Positions 32,808 to 41,618 of a DNA stretch of 64,000 bases are shown piece by piece. The stretch is from NCBI RefSeq assembly GCF_034670185.1, contig NZ_JAXMNY010000003.1:543065-607064 (forward strand), given 5' to 3'. Made by a program: the position numbers and the translations under genes. The notes under the pieces were generated by a model that did not search any database, was not told the origin of the DNA, and saw only the letters and a list, made by a program, of their open reading frames with translations. Position 1 is the stretch's first letter. Every line of letters starts with the position of its first letter. Source of the stretch: Nisaea sp. Its GTDB lineage: Bacteria > Pseudomonadota > Alphaproteobacteria > Thalassobaculales > Thalassobaculaceae.

Positions 32808-33191
32808 GTGACGGCAGAAACGTCGGTCGAAAAAACAGTGCTGATCGTTGAGGATAACGAGCTCAACATGAAACTGTTTCACGATCTGCTGGAGGCGCAC
32901 GGGTACAATATCCTCGGTACGCGCGATGGCATGGAAGCATTGAAGATTGCGCGTGAGAAGCGTCCAGACCTCATCCTGATGGACATCCAGTTGCCCGAGG
33001 TTTCGGGTCTGGAAGTCACGAAATGGATCAAGGAAGACGACGATCTGAATTCCATTCCCGTTATCGCCGTCACGGCTTTTGCCATGAAGGGCGATGAGGA
33101 GAAGATCAGGGAAGGCGGCTGTGAGGCATATATTGCTAAACCGATTTCGGTGAGCCATTTCCTGGAGACCGTCCAGAAATTCCTCGGATAG
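32808..33191 (+). CDS. divK: Cell-cycle response regulator DivK
   Basis: DivK is a single-domain receiver that, when phosphorylated by DivJ-type kinases and dephosphorylated by PleC, controls CtrA through DivL and CckA. The 127-residue protein is nearly all receiver domain: VLIVEDNELNMKLFHDLLEA, phospho-acceptor D59 in DLILMDIQLPEVSGLEVTKW, AVTAFAMKGDEEKI, and KPIS near the C-terminus. It is almost identical in pattern to known DivK proteins. GTG at 32808 follows GGAGG at five bases and begins just before the receiver; upstream GTG codons from 32745 would add residues not seen in the family. It is six bases from pleD, the known divK-pleD pair. Confidence 0.95.
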   Translation: MTAETSVEKTVLIVEDNELNMKLFHDLLEAHGYNILGTRDGMEALKIAREKRPDLILMDIQLPEVSGLEVTKWIKEDDDLNSIPVIAVTAFAMKGDEEKIREGGCEAYIAKPISVSHFLETVQKFLG

Positions 33192-33197
33192 ACCGCG

Positions 33198-34595
33198 ATG
33201 CCCGGACGCGTACTCGTCGTCGACGACGTCCTGCCGAACATCAAGCTGCTCGAAGCCAAGCTGATGAGCGAGTATTTCGATGTTCGAACGGCTACAAATG
33301 GCCCCGATGCCCTGGAAATGATCCAGTCGGATACGCCTGACATCGTGCTGCTCGATGTTATGATGCCTGGCATCGACGGCTTCGAGGTCTGCAAGAGAAT
33401 TCGCAGCAACCCGGCAACCGCACATCTCCCGGTCGTTATGGTAACAGCTCTCAGCGATCCTTCCGACAGGGTTCGGGGCCTTGAAGCCGGGGCGGACGAT
33501 TTCCTGACAAAACCGGTCGACGATACCGCTCTTTTTGCGCGGGTCCGATCCCTGCTGCGTCTGAAGGTCATGATCGATGAGTGGTTGCTGAGGGAGCAGA
33601 CTTCAGCTCATTTCGGCGTACTGGAAACCGGTGCGAACGGCTTGGCTATGGACTATCGGGCCGGGCGCATTCTCCTGATTGAAGACAATCCCATTGACGC
33701 AACCAATACGCAGAAAATTCTGAGCAGGGATGAAAACATGGTTTTCACCTGCCCGGGGGCCGCGCAGGCGCGGGAAATCGCTGCGGGTGAAGATATCGAA
33801 CTGATCGTCTGTAGTCTCAATCTGGAGGACGAAGACGCGCTGCGGCTTGTATCCCAGTTCCGGTCGACGGAACGGACGCGGCAGATCCCCATATTGATGA
33901 CCGGCGAAATAGACCAGATCGACAAGCTTGCGAAAGCGCTCGATCTCGGCGCGAACGATTATATCATGAAGCCGTTGGACAAGAACGAGCTCGCTGCGCG
34001 TTCCCGCACCCAGATCCGCCGCCGGCGCTTCCAGGACCGGCTGCGCGAAAGTTATGAGCGCTCCCTGTCCATGGCGCTGATCGATAGCCTCACAGGGCTC
34101 TATAACCGGCGCTACTTGGAAACCTATCTGAAAGGCCTGATGGACAACGCGGTCGAGCGCCGCAAGCCGCTGGCGCTCCTGATGCTGGATATCGACCATT
34201 TCAAAGCGGTCAACGATACCCACGGGCACATCGTCGGCGACAAGGTCCTGAAGGCGGTCGCGGAAGCTTTGATCAACAGCCTCAGATCCGTCGATATGAT
34301 CGCGCGGATCGGGGGCGAGGAATTCGTGGTGGTTATGCCCGATACCTCGGAAGAATTCGCCGAGGCTGTGGCCGAGCGGTTGCGTCGCCGCGTCTCTGAG
34401 ACCAATGTTTCCTGCGAAGGGGTTGAAGAGCCAGTCTCGGTAAACATCAGCATCGGTCTGACCATGCGCACGGGCGAAGACAAGACCGTCGAGGACCTGA
34501 TGAAGCGTGCGGACAAGGCGCTTTACGGGGCGAAGAATGCTGGTCGAAACCGAGTCGTCTCCGACATTCCGGAAGTTGGCCCGGAAGTTAGCTAA
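33198..34595 (+). CDS. pleD: Diguanylate cyclase response regulator PleD
   Basis: PleD makes c-di-GMP when phosphorylated, and in Caulobacter drives the swarmer-to-stalked transition. The 465-residue protein has two receiver domains and a GGDEF domain. Receiver 1 has D53 in IVLLDVMMPGIDGF. Receiver 2 (about 155-270) is degenerate: the acceptor position reads VCSLNLED, matching its adaptor role in Caulobacter PleD. The cyclase has SLTGLYNRRYLE, MLDIDHFKAVND and GGEEF at 372-376, with an inhibitory I-site RSVD at 363-366. It follows divK and shares its regulation by the same kinases. A convergent rpmG lies downstream. Confidence 0.95.
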   Translation: MPGRVLVVDDVLPNIKLLEAKLMSEYFDVRTATNGPDALEMIQSDTPDIVLLDVMMPGIDGFEVCKRIRSNPATAHLPVVMVTALSDPSDRVRGLEAGADDFLTKPVDDTALFARVRSLLRLKVMIDEWLLREQTSAHFGVLETGANGLAMDYRAGRILLIEDNPIDATNTQKILSRDENMVFTCPGAAQAREIAAGEDIELIVCSLNLEDEDALRLVSQFRSTERTRQIPILMTGEIDQIDKLAKALDLGANDYIMKPLDKNELAARSRTQIRRRRFQDRLRESYERSLSMALIDSLTGLYNRRYLETYLKGLMDNAVERRKPLALLMLDIDHFKAVNDTHGHIVGDKVLKAVAEALINSLRSVDMIARIGGEEFVVVMPDTSEEFAEAVAERLRRRVSETNVSCEGVEEPVSVNISIGLTMRTGEDKTVEDLMKRADKALYGAKNAGRNRVVSDIPEVGPEVS

Positions 34596-34624
34596 GTCCG
34601 CAATCTCCGTTTTTATGTCTGAAA

Positions 34625-34652
34625 TGCAAAACGGGCCGCCAAGGCGACCCGT
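34625..34652 (-). terminator. Candidate terminator downstream of rpmG
   Basis: ACGGG and CCCGT with inner CGCC/GGCG form an imperfect stem (one mismatch) around 34630-34651. On the minus strand it is followed by TTTTGCATTTC. It lies 25 bases after the rpmG stop. Confidence 0.6.
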
Positions 34653-34676
34653 TCAAGAAACCACAATAAGATAAAC

Positions 34677-34844
34677 TTATTTGATCTTGGATTCCTTGAA
34701 AAGCACGTGCTTGCGTACGACCGGGTCATACTTCTTGAGCTGAAGTTTCTCGGTCTGCGTACGCGGATTCTTCTTCGTTACGTAGAAGTATCCGGTGTCA
34801 GCGGAGCTGACGAGCTTGATCAGAACTGTCGCGGGCTTGGCCAT
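34677..34844 (-). CDS. rpmG: 50S ribosomal protein L33
   Basis: A 55-residue basic protein with the L33 pattern: MAKPATVLIKLVSSADTGYF, TKKNPRTQTEKLQLKKYDP and VVRKHVLFKESKIK. It has no cysteines, so it is the zinc-free (C-minus) form that does not need zinc for folding. GGGGAA precedes the ATG. It is found downstream of pleD, convergent with it, and at the end of the pyrB-to-S41 minus-strand run, although a 98-base gap before it suggests its own promoter. Confidence 0.97.
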   Translation of the reverse strand: MAKPATVLIKLVSSADTGYFYVTKKNPRTQTEKLQLKKYDPVVRKHVLFKESKIK

Positions 34845-34942
34845 AGCCGTTCCCCATCGGTCAAAGTGAATTAGAAGGCCGCAAACATATCCATATAACA
34901 GGCTCTGTCAAGCGGAGATCAGCGGGCCATTTTCAAGCGCCT

Positions 34943-36571
34943 TCATTGGGCTTTCGACGGCCATTGCGATGCTATCAGTGAGGCTTCGAAAGCACGGTCG
35001 AACAGACTGCGCTGTCCCAATAATTTCAAAGCAAGCGCGAGATCCAGGTCATTCCCGTCTGTGGCGGGCGCCCGGTCGCCACAGCGGCCGAGCAAGGCTT
35101 CCTGAATGCTGTCGTCAAGGTCCTGTGCTATGCGGCGTAGCCGGAGGAGTTCACGGGCGCGTATGGCCGCTGTGCGGGCCGTCCCGGCAACATGCTGCAG
35201 CGACGGGTCTTTGATTTCGTCAGTGCAGATGGTCGGATAGACCCCGAAGGGGCCGATCGGATATCCCGACGGCGTATACATGCGCGCCCAGGTGATGATC
35301 AGCTCGCCCTCATTCGGCAGGTGGACGATCATCTGCACTGTGCCCTTACCATAGGTCCGGCCGCCGATCAGGACGGCGCGCCCGCTATCCTGCAGGGCAC
35401 CGGCGACAACTTCCGAGGCTGATGCAGAATCATGGTTGATCAGCACGATCAGCGGCATGCCGACGGCGATGTCGGGATTGTGTGCCTTGAACTCCTTTAC
35501 CGAACGCGGGTGCCGGCCCTTGGTCAGGAGGATGCGGCCGTTCTCGATGAAGAGGTCTGCGATGGAGATCGCATCGCGCAGAACGCCGCCTCGATTATTC
35601 CTGAAATCGAGGATAATGCCGTTCATTGACGGCCCGAGCTTTGCCGCCATTTGCCCAACCTTGCGGGAAAGGCTGGCGGCTGTGTCTTCATTGAAGCTGC
35701 GGATTTCGAAATACGCGGTATCGCCCTTGCCGCTCGAGAACACGGTCTGTTCGATCACCGGTGCGCGTGTGACAACAGCTGTCCTGTGGATCTCGTCGCT
35801 GGATGTCGTCACTCGAACCTCGCTGCCACTGGGTCCGCGCAGCAAATCCGAGACGGCAACGGCATCAAGTCCGTCGACGGTCTCGCCATCGATCGCGACG
35901 ATACTGTCTCCCACCTGGAGGCCACTCTGAGCTGCGGGACCGTCTTCGTAGACTTCTTCGATGTAGATGGTGCCGTGATTTTCGAACAGCAGGATGCCTA
36001 TTCCCGAATATCCGCGACGGTGTGCCCGGTTCCGATTGGCCGCTGTCGCTGTCGTATATCTGGAGAATCGGTCAAGGTCTTGCAGGGCGGCTTTGAAGAT
36101 CGCGTCGTAGAGGGTCTCGGGCGGTGCTTCCCGGAGCGTGGGGGAGAGCTGGCGTCCGCTATCGACCGCGGCTGCCATCAACATGCTCCAGCGCGCCACA
36201 TCGTCGGCATCGGGGACGGAGAGGGCGGCGACTTCATGCCCGTTGCGGCCGATCACAATCAACTCGCCACGATCAGTGACGGTGATGGTGTCGTCCAAGG
36301 TTTTCAACCCGGAGAGGCCGGCGACGGCGAGTGAGGGCAGATCTGTTTCTTCGAGATAGAAGCTGGTAATGCCCTCGAAGCCAGCTGAAAAGACCTCTGC
36401 CGCGTCGTCACGGTTGAATGCCATGGGGTCTGATGGAGCGCGAGGCGAGGCGCAGGCGGCAAGCAAAGTCAGGAGAAGGCCGCAAACGGCGACGACGGCC
36501 CGGGCTCTTGCCCGCCGTGTCGGGGGGATCTGTCCCCACTGCGTCTTTTGGCTCAATGACTTATCGTCCAT
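34943..36571 (-). CDS. S41 family (CtpA-type) serine protease, predicted lipoprotein
   Basis: A 542-residue periplasmic protease of the C-terminal processing type. A basic N-terminus is followed by VVAVCGLLLTLLAAC, a lipobox with acylated C40. The family order is then seen: helical cap region, a PDZ domain (GYSGIGILLF, EDGPAAQSGLQVGDSIVAIDG), and a tail-specific protease domain with ILDFRNNRGGVL, NHDSASASEVVAGAL (nucleophile Ser) and GGRTYGKGTVQ (general base Lys). The ATG at 36571 is used; the longer frame enters rnr. CtpA proteases trim peptidoglycan hydrolases or membrane proteins elsewhere; the substrate here is unknown. It follows rnr by 31 bases. Confidence 0.9.
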   Translation of the reverse strand: MDDKSLSQKTQWGQIPPTRRARARAVVAVCGLLLTLLAACASPRAPSDPMAFNRDDAAEVFSAGFEGITSFYLEETDLPSLAVAGLSGLKTLDDTITVTDRGELIVIGRNGHEVAALSVPDADDVARWSMLMAAAVDSGRQLSPTLREAPPETLYDAIFKAALQDLDRFSRYTTATAANRNRAHRRGYSGIGILLFENHGTIYIEEVYEDGPAAQSGLQVGDSIVAIDGETVDGLDAVAVSDLLRGPSGSEVRVTTSSDEIHRTAVVTRAPVIEQTVFSSGKGDTAYFEIRSFNEDTAASLSRKVGQMAAKLGPSMNGIILDFRNNRGGVLRDAISIADLFIENGRILLTKGRHPRSVKEFKAHNPDIAVGMPLIVLINHDSASASEVVAGALQDSGRAVLIGGRTYGKGTVQMIVHLPNEGELIITWARMYTPSGYPIGPFGVYPTICTDEIKDPSLQHVAGTARTAAIRARELLRLRRIAQDLDDSIQEALLGRCGDRAPATDGNDLDLALALKLLGQRSLFDRAFEASLIASQWPSKAQ

Positions 36572-36602
36572 ATAGCCACTATAGGCGTAAAAACCGCATA
36601 CG

Positions 36603-38867
36603 TCAGCGGGGCTTCTTGGCGCGCCCTTTCGCATTTCCGCGATGGCGTTTTGCCGGTCCCGACCGCTGATTCCGTTTTGGGCCCTGTCGTCCCGCTCCGC
36701 GGCGCCCGGCAGGCACACCGGGGGTGCCGCCCGAGACATAGTCCAGCAGAACACCACCCGTCAGCGGATCGGCGTCGACCAGTTTGACGACCAGCGTTTC
36801 GCCAATCTTGAAGCTCAGCCCGGTTGCGCGACCGTAGAGGGAGTGACGGTGCTCATCGATATCATAGAAGTCGTTGGGCAGGCGCTTCATGGGGAGCAGC
36901 CCGTCGGCACCAACACCGGCAAGCGCCATGAACATCCCGGCCGAAGCGATGCCGGAGACACGTGCCTCGAAAGTATTGCCGATCTGCTCGCTCAGGAAGG
37001 CGGCGACATAGCGGGCGATCGCCGTGCGCTCGGCGGCGGCGGCCCGCCGTTCGGTCATCGAAATATGCGCTGCGGTCTCGAAGAAGCTTTCGGCTTCAAT
37101 ATCGCCCAAACCGTCTTTGCCAAAGCCATGGGCGTCGATCAAAGCGCGGTGCACCAGTAGATCGGAATACCGCCGGATCGGGGATGTGAAATGGGCATAG
37201 CGTCTCAGGCCGAGGCCGAAATGGCCGAGGTTTTCGGGGCTGTAGACAGCCTGGCTCTGGCTGCGCAGTACCAGTTCGTTCACGGCGGTTTCGTGAACCT
37301 CACCGCGCACCTTGGCGAGCAATTCGTTGAAGGTTTGCGGCCGGATCACGCCGGATGTGCCGAACGGGATCTCGAGCCCCTTGAGAAACTCGGTCAGTGC
37401 GGCGACCTTTTCCGGATCAGGTGTTTCATGGACCCGGTACATGCAAGGCCGCTTTTTCGCTTCCAGCGTTTCGGCGGCCGCGACGTTCGCCAGCACCATG
37501 AATTCTTCGATCAGTTGGTGGCTGTCGAGCCGTTCCCGAGGTTCAATGGATGCGATTTTGCCATCGTCCCCTAGCACCACCTTGCGTTCCGGCAGGTTAA
37601 GGTCAAGAGCGCCGCGCTTTTCACGAGCGGCGAGCAGAAGACGGAACGCACCATAGAGAGGCGCGGTGATACCGTCCGGTACAACATCGGTATCGGTCGT
37701 GCCGTCAGCCTCAGCCTGCACCTGTTCATAGGTCAGGCGCGCTGTGGAACGCATCAGTCCGCGCATGAATTTGTGGCTCATCTTATGGCCACGGGAATCA
37801 ATCACCATCTCGACCGCGAGACAGGCGCGGTCTTCGTTCGGCCGGAGTGAGCAGAGCCCGTTCGAGAGGGCCTCCGGCAGCATCGGCACAACCCGGTCAG
37901 GGAAATAGACCGAATTGCCGCGTTTGCGCGCTTCGGTGTCCAGCGCATCGCCGGGCCGGACATAGTGTGCAACATCCGCGATGGCGACGAGGATGCGATA
38001 CCCGCCCTTGTTTTTTGGATCGGTGTCGACTTCGGCATGGACCGCATCGTCGAAATCGCGCGCGTCGCTGCCGTCAATGGTGACGAAGGGAATATTCCGA
38101 AGGTCGGTCCGCTTGCCGAGGGTAACAGGCTTCGACGTCTCGGCCTGGACCGTGCAGGCATCGGGGAAAACAGCCGGTATCTCGTGCTCGGCAATGGCGA
38201 TCAGGCTGACGGCGCGCGGAGCATTGGCGTCACCCAGCACTTCGGTGATCCGGACATGCTGGAGCCCCATCCGCCCGCGCGGCAGGATCTCGGCCACGAC
38301 CAGCTCGCCCGGTTTTGCCTCCGAGAGATCTCCCGGTTCCACCACGTAATCACTGCGGGCCCTGCGGTCAGACGAGACGATCCGGTAGCCTTTGCCTTCT
38401 TTACGCAACTGTCCGACGACACGCTCTCCCGAGCTCTCCAGGCGGCGCATGATGCGGCCGCGATACTGGTCCTTATCGGTGCGCTCCAGCTTGACCAGCG
38501 CCCTGTCCCCGATGCCGACAGACGGTGTTCGGGAGGAGAGAGGGATGGTGATGGCCGGCGGGGCGTTTTCTTCCCGCCATGTAAGCGGGCGTGCGGACGC
38601 ATTGCCGTCATCGTCGATAGCGGTGATGGCGACCACGGTTACTTCCGGCAATGTGCCGGGTGCCGCCGCGCGCCTGTGACGGCCGAGATCGATCTGGCCT
38701 TCCACCGCCAGATCTTTCAGCATGGCTTTCAGCGGAATGCGGTCAGCGCCTTTTATGTTGAAGGCGCGCGCGATTTCCCGGCGTCCGACCGGCGTTGGGC
38801 TGTCACGGATGAATTCGAGTATGGCCTCGCGGCTGGGCAAGCCGGGCGGCATTTTGCGTGGTGCCAC
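36603..38867 (-). CDS. rnr: Ribonuclease R
   Basis: RNase R is a processive 3'-5' exonuclease that degrades structured RNA. The 754-residue protein begins with a winged-helix region (REIARAFNIKGADRIPLKAML), has cold-shock OB folds, then the RNB catalytic domain with IDGSDARDFDDAVHAE (four metal-binding Asp), VADVAHYVRPGDALDTEA, VYFPDRVVPMLPEALSNGLCSL and HFTSPIRRYSDLLVHRAL, followed by an S1 domain and a basic Gly/Arg-rich tail. The start is GTG at 38867, with an ATG five codons later; neither has a clear ribosome-binding site. It starts 13 bases after topA, so the two are co-transcribed. Confidence 0.95.
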   Translation of the reverse strand: MAPRKMPPGLPSREAILEFIRDSPTPVGRREIARAFNIKGADRIPLKAMLKDLAVEGQIDLGRHRRAAAPGTLPEVTVVAITAIDDDGNASARPLTWREENAPPAITIPLSSRTPSVGIGDRALVKLERTDKDQYRGRIMRRLESSGERVVGQLRKEGKGYRIVSSDRRARSDYVVEPGDLSEAKPGELVVAEILPRGRMGLQHVRITEVLGDANAPRAVSLIAIAEHEIPAVFPDACTVQAETSKPVTLGKRTDLRNIPFVTIDGSDARDFDDAVHAEVDTDPKNKGGYRILVAIADVAHYVRPGDALDTEARKRGNSVYFPDRVVPMLPEALSNGLCSLRPNEDRACLAVEMVIDSRGHKMSHKFMRGLMRSTARLTYEQVQAEADGTTDTDVVPDGITAPLYGAFRLLLAAREKRGALDLNLPERKVVLGDDGKIASIEPRERLDSHQLIEEFMVLANVAAAETLEAKKRPCMYRVHETPDPEKVAALTEFLKGLEIPFGTSGVIRPQTFNELLAKVRGEVHETAVNELVLRSQSQAVYSPENLGHFGLGLRRYAHFTSPIRRYSDLLVHRALIDAHGFGKDGLGDIEAESFFETAAHISMTERRAAAAERTAIARYVAAFLSEQIGNTFEARVSGIASAGMFMALAGVGADGLLPMKRLPNDFYDIDEHRHSLYGRATGLSFKIGETLVVKLVDADPLTGGVLLDYVSGGTPGVPAGRRGAGRQGPKRNQRSGPAKRHRGNAKGRAKKPR

Positions 38868-38880
38868 GCGCGCCGCCGGC

Positions 38881-41556
38881 CTAGTCGCTGCCGGCCGCCG
38901 CGGCCGGCTTCTTCGCGGCAGGCTTTTTAGCAGCCGCCTTTTTTGCCGGTGCTTTCTTGGCTGTCGCCTTCTTCGCTGCCGGTTTTTTGGCTACCGTCGC
39001 TTTCTTCGCTGGAGCCTTTTTGGCGGGTGCCTTCTTCGCGGCACCGGATTTCTCCGCCTTGGCCTTGATCAGCTCGATAGCCTGCTCCAGCGTGATCTCT
39101 TCCGGCGTGATCGCCTTCGGAATCGTCGCATAGATTTTAAGGTGCTTCACATAGGGCCCGAAACGGCCGGCGCCGACGGTGATTTGTTTGCCGTCATATT
39201 CCCCGAGCTCACGTCCCGGGCTCTTTTTCTTCGGGTTGTTCGCGATCAGGTCGACTGCGCGATTGATGCCGATGGTCAGCACATCGTCCCCGGCGGGGAT
39301 CGAAACATAGGTGCTGCCGATCTTCAGATAGGGGCCGTAGCGTCCGATACCGGCAAGGATGACCTCACCGCTTTCCGGATCCGGGCCAACCTCACGCGGC
39401 AGGGCCAAGAGACCCAGTGCGGTTTCCAGGGTGACTTCGGACGGAACCATGCCCTTGGTCAGCGATGCCCGTTTTGGCTTCGGCACATCGTCTGTCTTCT
39501 CACCGAGCTGTACATAGGTTCCGTACGGGCCCTTGCGTATCGAGACATCAAGTCCGGTCGCCGGATCCTTGCCGAGAATTTTCGGGCCGTTCGCAAGATC
39601 GGCAGTTCCGTCCTCGCTCCCGTCGCCGGCTTGAGTCATCTGCCGGGTGAACTTGCATTCCGGATAGTTCGAGCAGCCGATGAATGCGCCGAATTTGCCG
39701 AGCTTCAAGCCGAGACGGCCATCGCTGCAGGTCGGGCATGCCCGGACGGTTTCGCCGCTTTCGTCGACCGGGAAGAAGTGCGGGCCGAGTTCCTCGTCGA
39801 GGGCGGTCAGCACATCGGAGATTTTAAGGTCCTTGGTCTTGTCGACCGCTTCGTGAAAGGCCTTCCAGAAATCGGTGAGGACCTTTTTCCAGGCGACCGT
39901 GCCTTCGGCGATATTGTCGAGGGCGTCTTCCAGCTCGGCCGTGAAGTTATACTGCACGTAGCGGGTAAAGAAGTTGGACAGAAAGGTGGTGACCAGCCGC
40001 CCCCTATCTTCCGGAATGAAACGGCGTTTGTCGAGGACAACATAGTTCCGGTCCTGCAGCACCTGCAGGATGCTGGCATAGGTCGAGGGCCGGCCGATGC
40101 CGAGTTCCTCAAGCCCTTTCACCAGACTCGCTTCGCTGTAGCGCGGCGGCGGTTGTGTGAAATGCTGTTCCGCCTTGGGCTCGTCATGGGCCAGCGCTTC
40201 GCCTTCCTTCACGGCAGGCAGCAGGCGTCCGTCCTCGTCTTCCTCGCTGCTCTGCGCGGGCTCGTCCCGGGTTTCCTGATAAAGTTTGAGGAAGCCGTCG
40301 AAGGTGATGATGGAGCCGGTGGCGCGGAATTCAGCGCGGCTGTCGGCGGCCTGGATCGTCACGATGGTCTGGTCCAGCTCGGCGCTGGCCATCTGGCAGG
40401 CGACGGTGCGCTTCCAGATCAGCTCGTAGAGCCGGGCCATATCCTTGTCGAGCCGGGCTGCCATCTCGCGCGGATGCCGGCGCACATCGGTCGGCCGGAT
40501 CGCCTCGTGGGCTTCCTGTGCGTTCTTCGACTTGTTCTTGTACATCCGCGGGCTGTTCGGCAGATAGCGGTCGCCGAAGTTCTTGCCGATATCGTCGCGG
40601 ATGGCGAAGACGGCATCCTGGCTGAGCTGCACGCCGTCGGTACGCATATAGGTGATCAGGCCGACGGTCTCGCCGCCGAGATCGATACCCTCATAGAGCT
40701 TCTGCGCGAGCTGCATGGTGCGCGACGCACCGAAGCCGAGCTTGCGCGAGGCCTCCTGCTGCAATGTCGAGGTGGTGAATGGCGGGTATGGGTTGCGCTT
40801 GGTTTGCTTCTTTTCCAGAGAGCGGACCGCGTAGGCCCCGCCCTGAATGCGCTCCACGGCGGCTTTCGCCGCTGCCTCGGTATTGATGGAGAATTTCTGT
40901 AGCTTCTCACCGTCGAGGTGGGTCAGGCGGGCAGTGAAATTCTTGCGCTCCTTGGTCCGGAACGCCGCATCGATGGTCCAGTATTCCTCTGACCGGAAGG
41001 CCTCGATCTCGGCTTCCCGTTCGCAGATCAGACGCAGGGCAACAGACTGCACCCGGCCGGCGGACCGGGATCCGGGCAGCTTGCGCCAGAGCACCGGCGA
41101 CAGCGTGAACCCAACCAGATAGTCGAGGGCGCGGCGGGCCAGATAGGCGTCGACCAGATCCTGATCTAGTTCGCGCGGATTATCGATGGCATCCAGCACG
41201 GCGCGCTTTGTGATCTCATGAAAGACCACGCGCTTCACATCGACGCCTTTCAGGGCCTTGCGTTCTGAAAGCACGTTCTGCACATGCCAGGAAATCGCTT
41301 CACCTTCGCGATCCGGGTCAGTTGCGAGAAAAAGGCTTTCGGCGCCTTTGACAGCGTTGGCGATTTCCTTGATCTGCTTTTCCGCCCGGGGCTGGGCTTC
41401 CCAGATCATGGCGAAATCGGCGTCCGGATCGACCGATCCGTCCTTCGAGGGCAGATCCCGGATATGCCCGTAGCTGGCCAGCACCTTGTAATCACTGCCA
41501 AGGTATTTATTGATCGTTTTGGCTTTGGCCGGCGATTCGACAACGACGACTTTCAT
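38881..41556 (-). CDS. topA: DNA topoisomerase I
   Basis: Type IA topoisomerase that relaxes negative supercoils. The 891-residue protein has the Toprim domain (KVVVVESPAKAKTINKYLGSDYKV at the N-terminus, FLATDPDREGEAISWH), the nucleophile Tyr in GLITYMRTDGVQLS, one four-cysteine zinc finger (CPTC and CSNYPEC), and three C-terminal repeats of the GPYVQLGE/GPYLKIG type that bind DNA. The last 60 residues are a Lys/Ala-Pro repeat tail (AKKAPAKKAPAKKA), resembling histone H1 tails and typical of high-GC bacteria. It is preceded by dprA and followed by rnr. Confidence 0.97.
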   Translation of the reverse strand: MKVVVVESPAKAKTINKYLGSDYKVLASYGHIRDLPSKDGSVDPDADFAMIWEAQPRAEKQIKEIANAVKGAESLFLATDPDREGEAISWHVQNVLSERKALKGVDVKRVVFHEITKRAVLDAIDNPRELDQDLVDAYLARRALDYLVGFTLSPVLWRKLPGSRSAGRVQSVALRLICEREAEIEAFRSEEYWTIDAAFRTKERKNFTARLTHLDGEKLQKFSINTEAAAKAAVERIQGGAYAVRSLEKKQTKRNPYPPFTTSTLQQEASRKLGFGASRTMQLAQKLYEGIDLGGETVGLITYMRTDGVQLSQDAVFAIRDDIGKNFGDRYLPNSPRMYKNKSKNAQEAHEAIRPTDVRRHPREMAARLDKDMARLYELIWKRTVACQMASAELDQTIVTIQAADSRAEFRATGSIITFDGFLKLYQETRDEPAQSSEEDEDGRLLPAVKEGEALAHDEPKAEQHFTQPPPRYSEASLVKGLEELGIGRPSTYASILQVLQDRNYVVLDKRRFIPEDRGRLVTTFLSNFFTRYVQYNFTAELEDALDNIAEGTVAWKKVLTDFWKAFHEAVDKTKDLKISDVLTALDEELGPHFFPVDESGETVRACPTCSDGRLGLKLGKFGAFIGCSNYPECKFTRQMTQAGDGSEDGTADLANGPKILGKDPATGLDVSIRKGPYGTYVQLGEKTDDVPKPKRASLTKGMVPSEVTLETALGLLALPREVGPDPESGEVILAGIGRYGPYLKIGSTYVSIPAGDDVLTIGINRAVDLIANNPKKKSPGRELGEYDGKQITVGAGRFGPYVKHLKIYATIPKAITPEEITLEQAIELIKAKAEKSGAAKKAPAKKAPAKKATVAKKPAAKKATAKKAPAKKAAAKKPAAKKPAAAAGSD

Positions 41557-41618
41557 GGGCTACCGGAAGTCCTTTCCTTGTGGCGGTGGCCCGGTCGTGG
41601 CGTCGAAAATCCTCCAGA

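Noticed and set aside
38722..40902. Open frame of 726 codons antisense to topA and rnr
   Set aside because: Long only because of the Lys/Ala-rich repeats and GC bias of topA; no domain in it.
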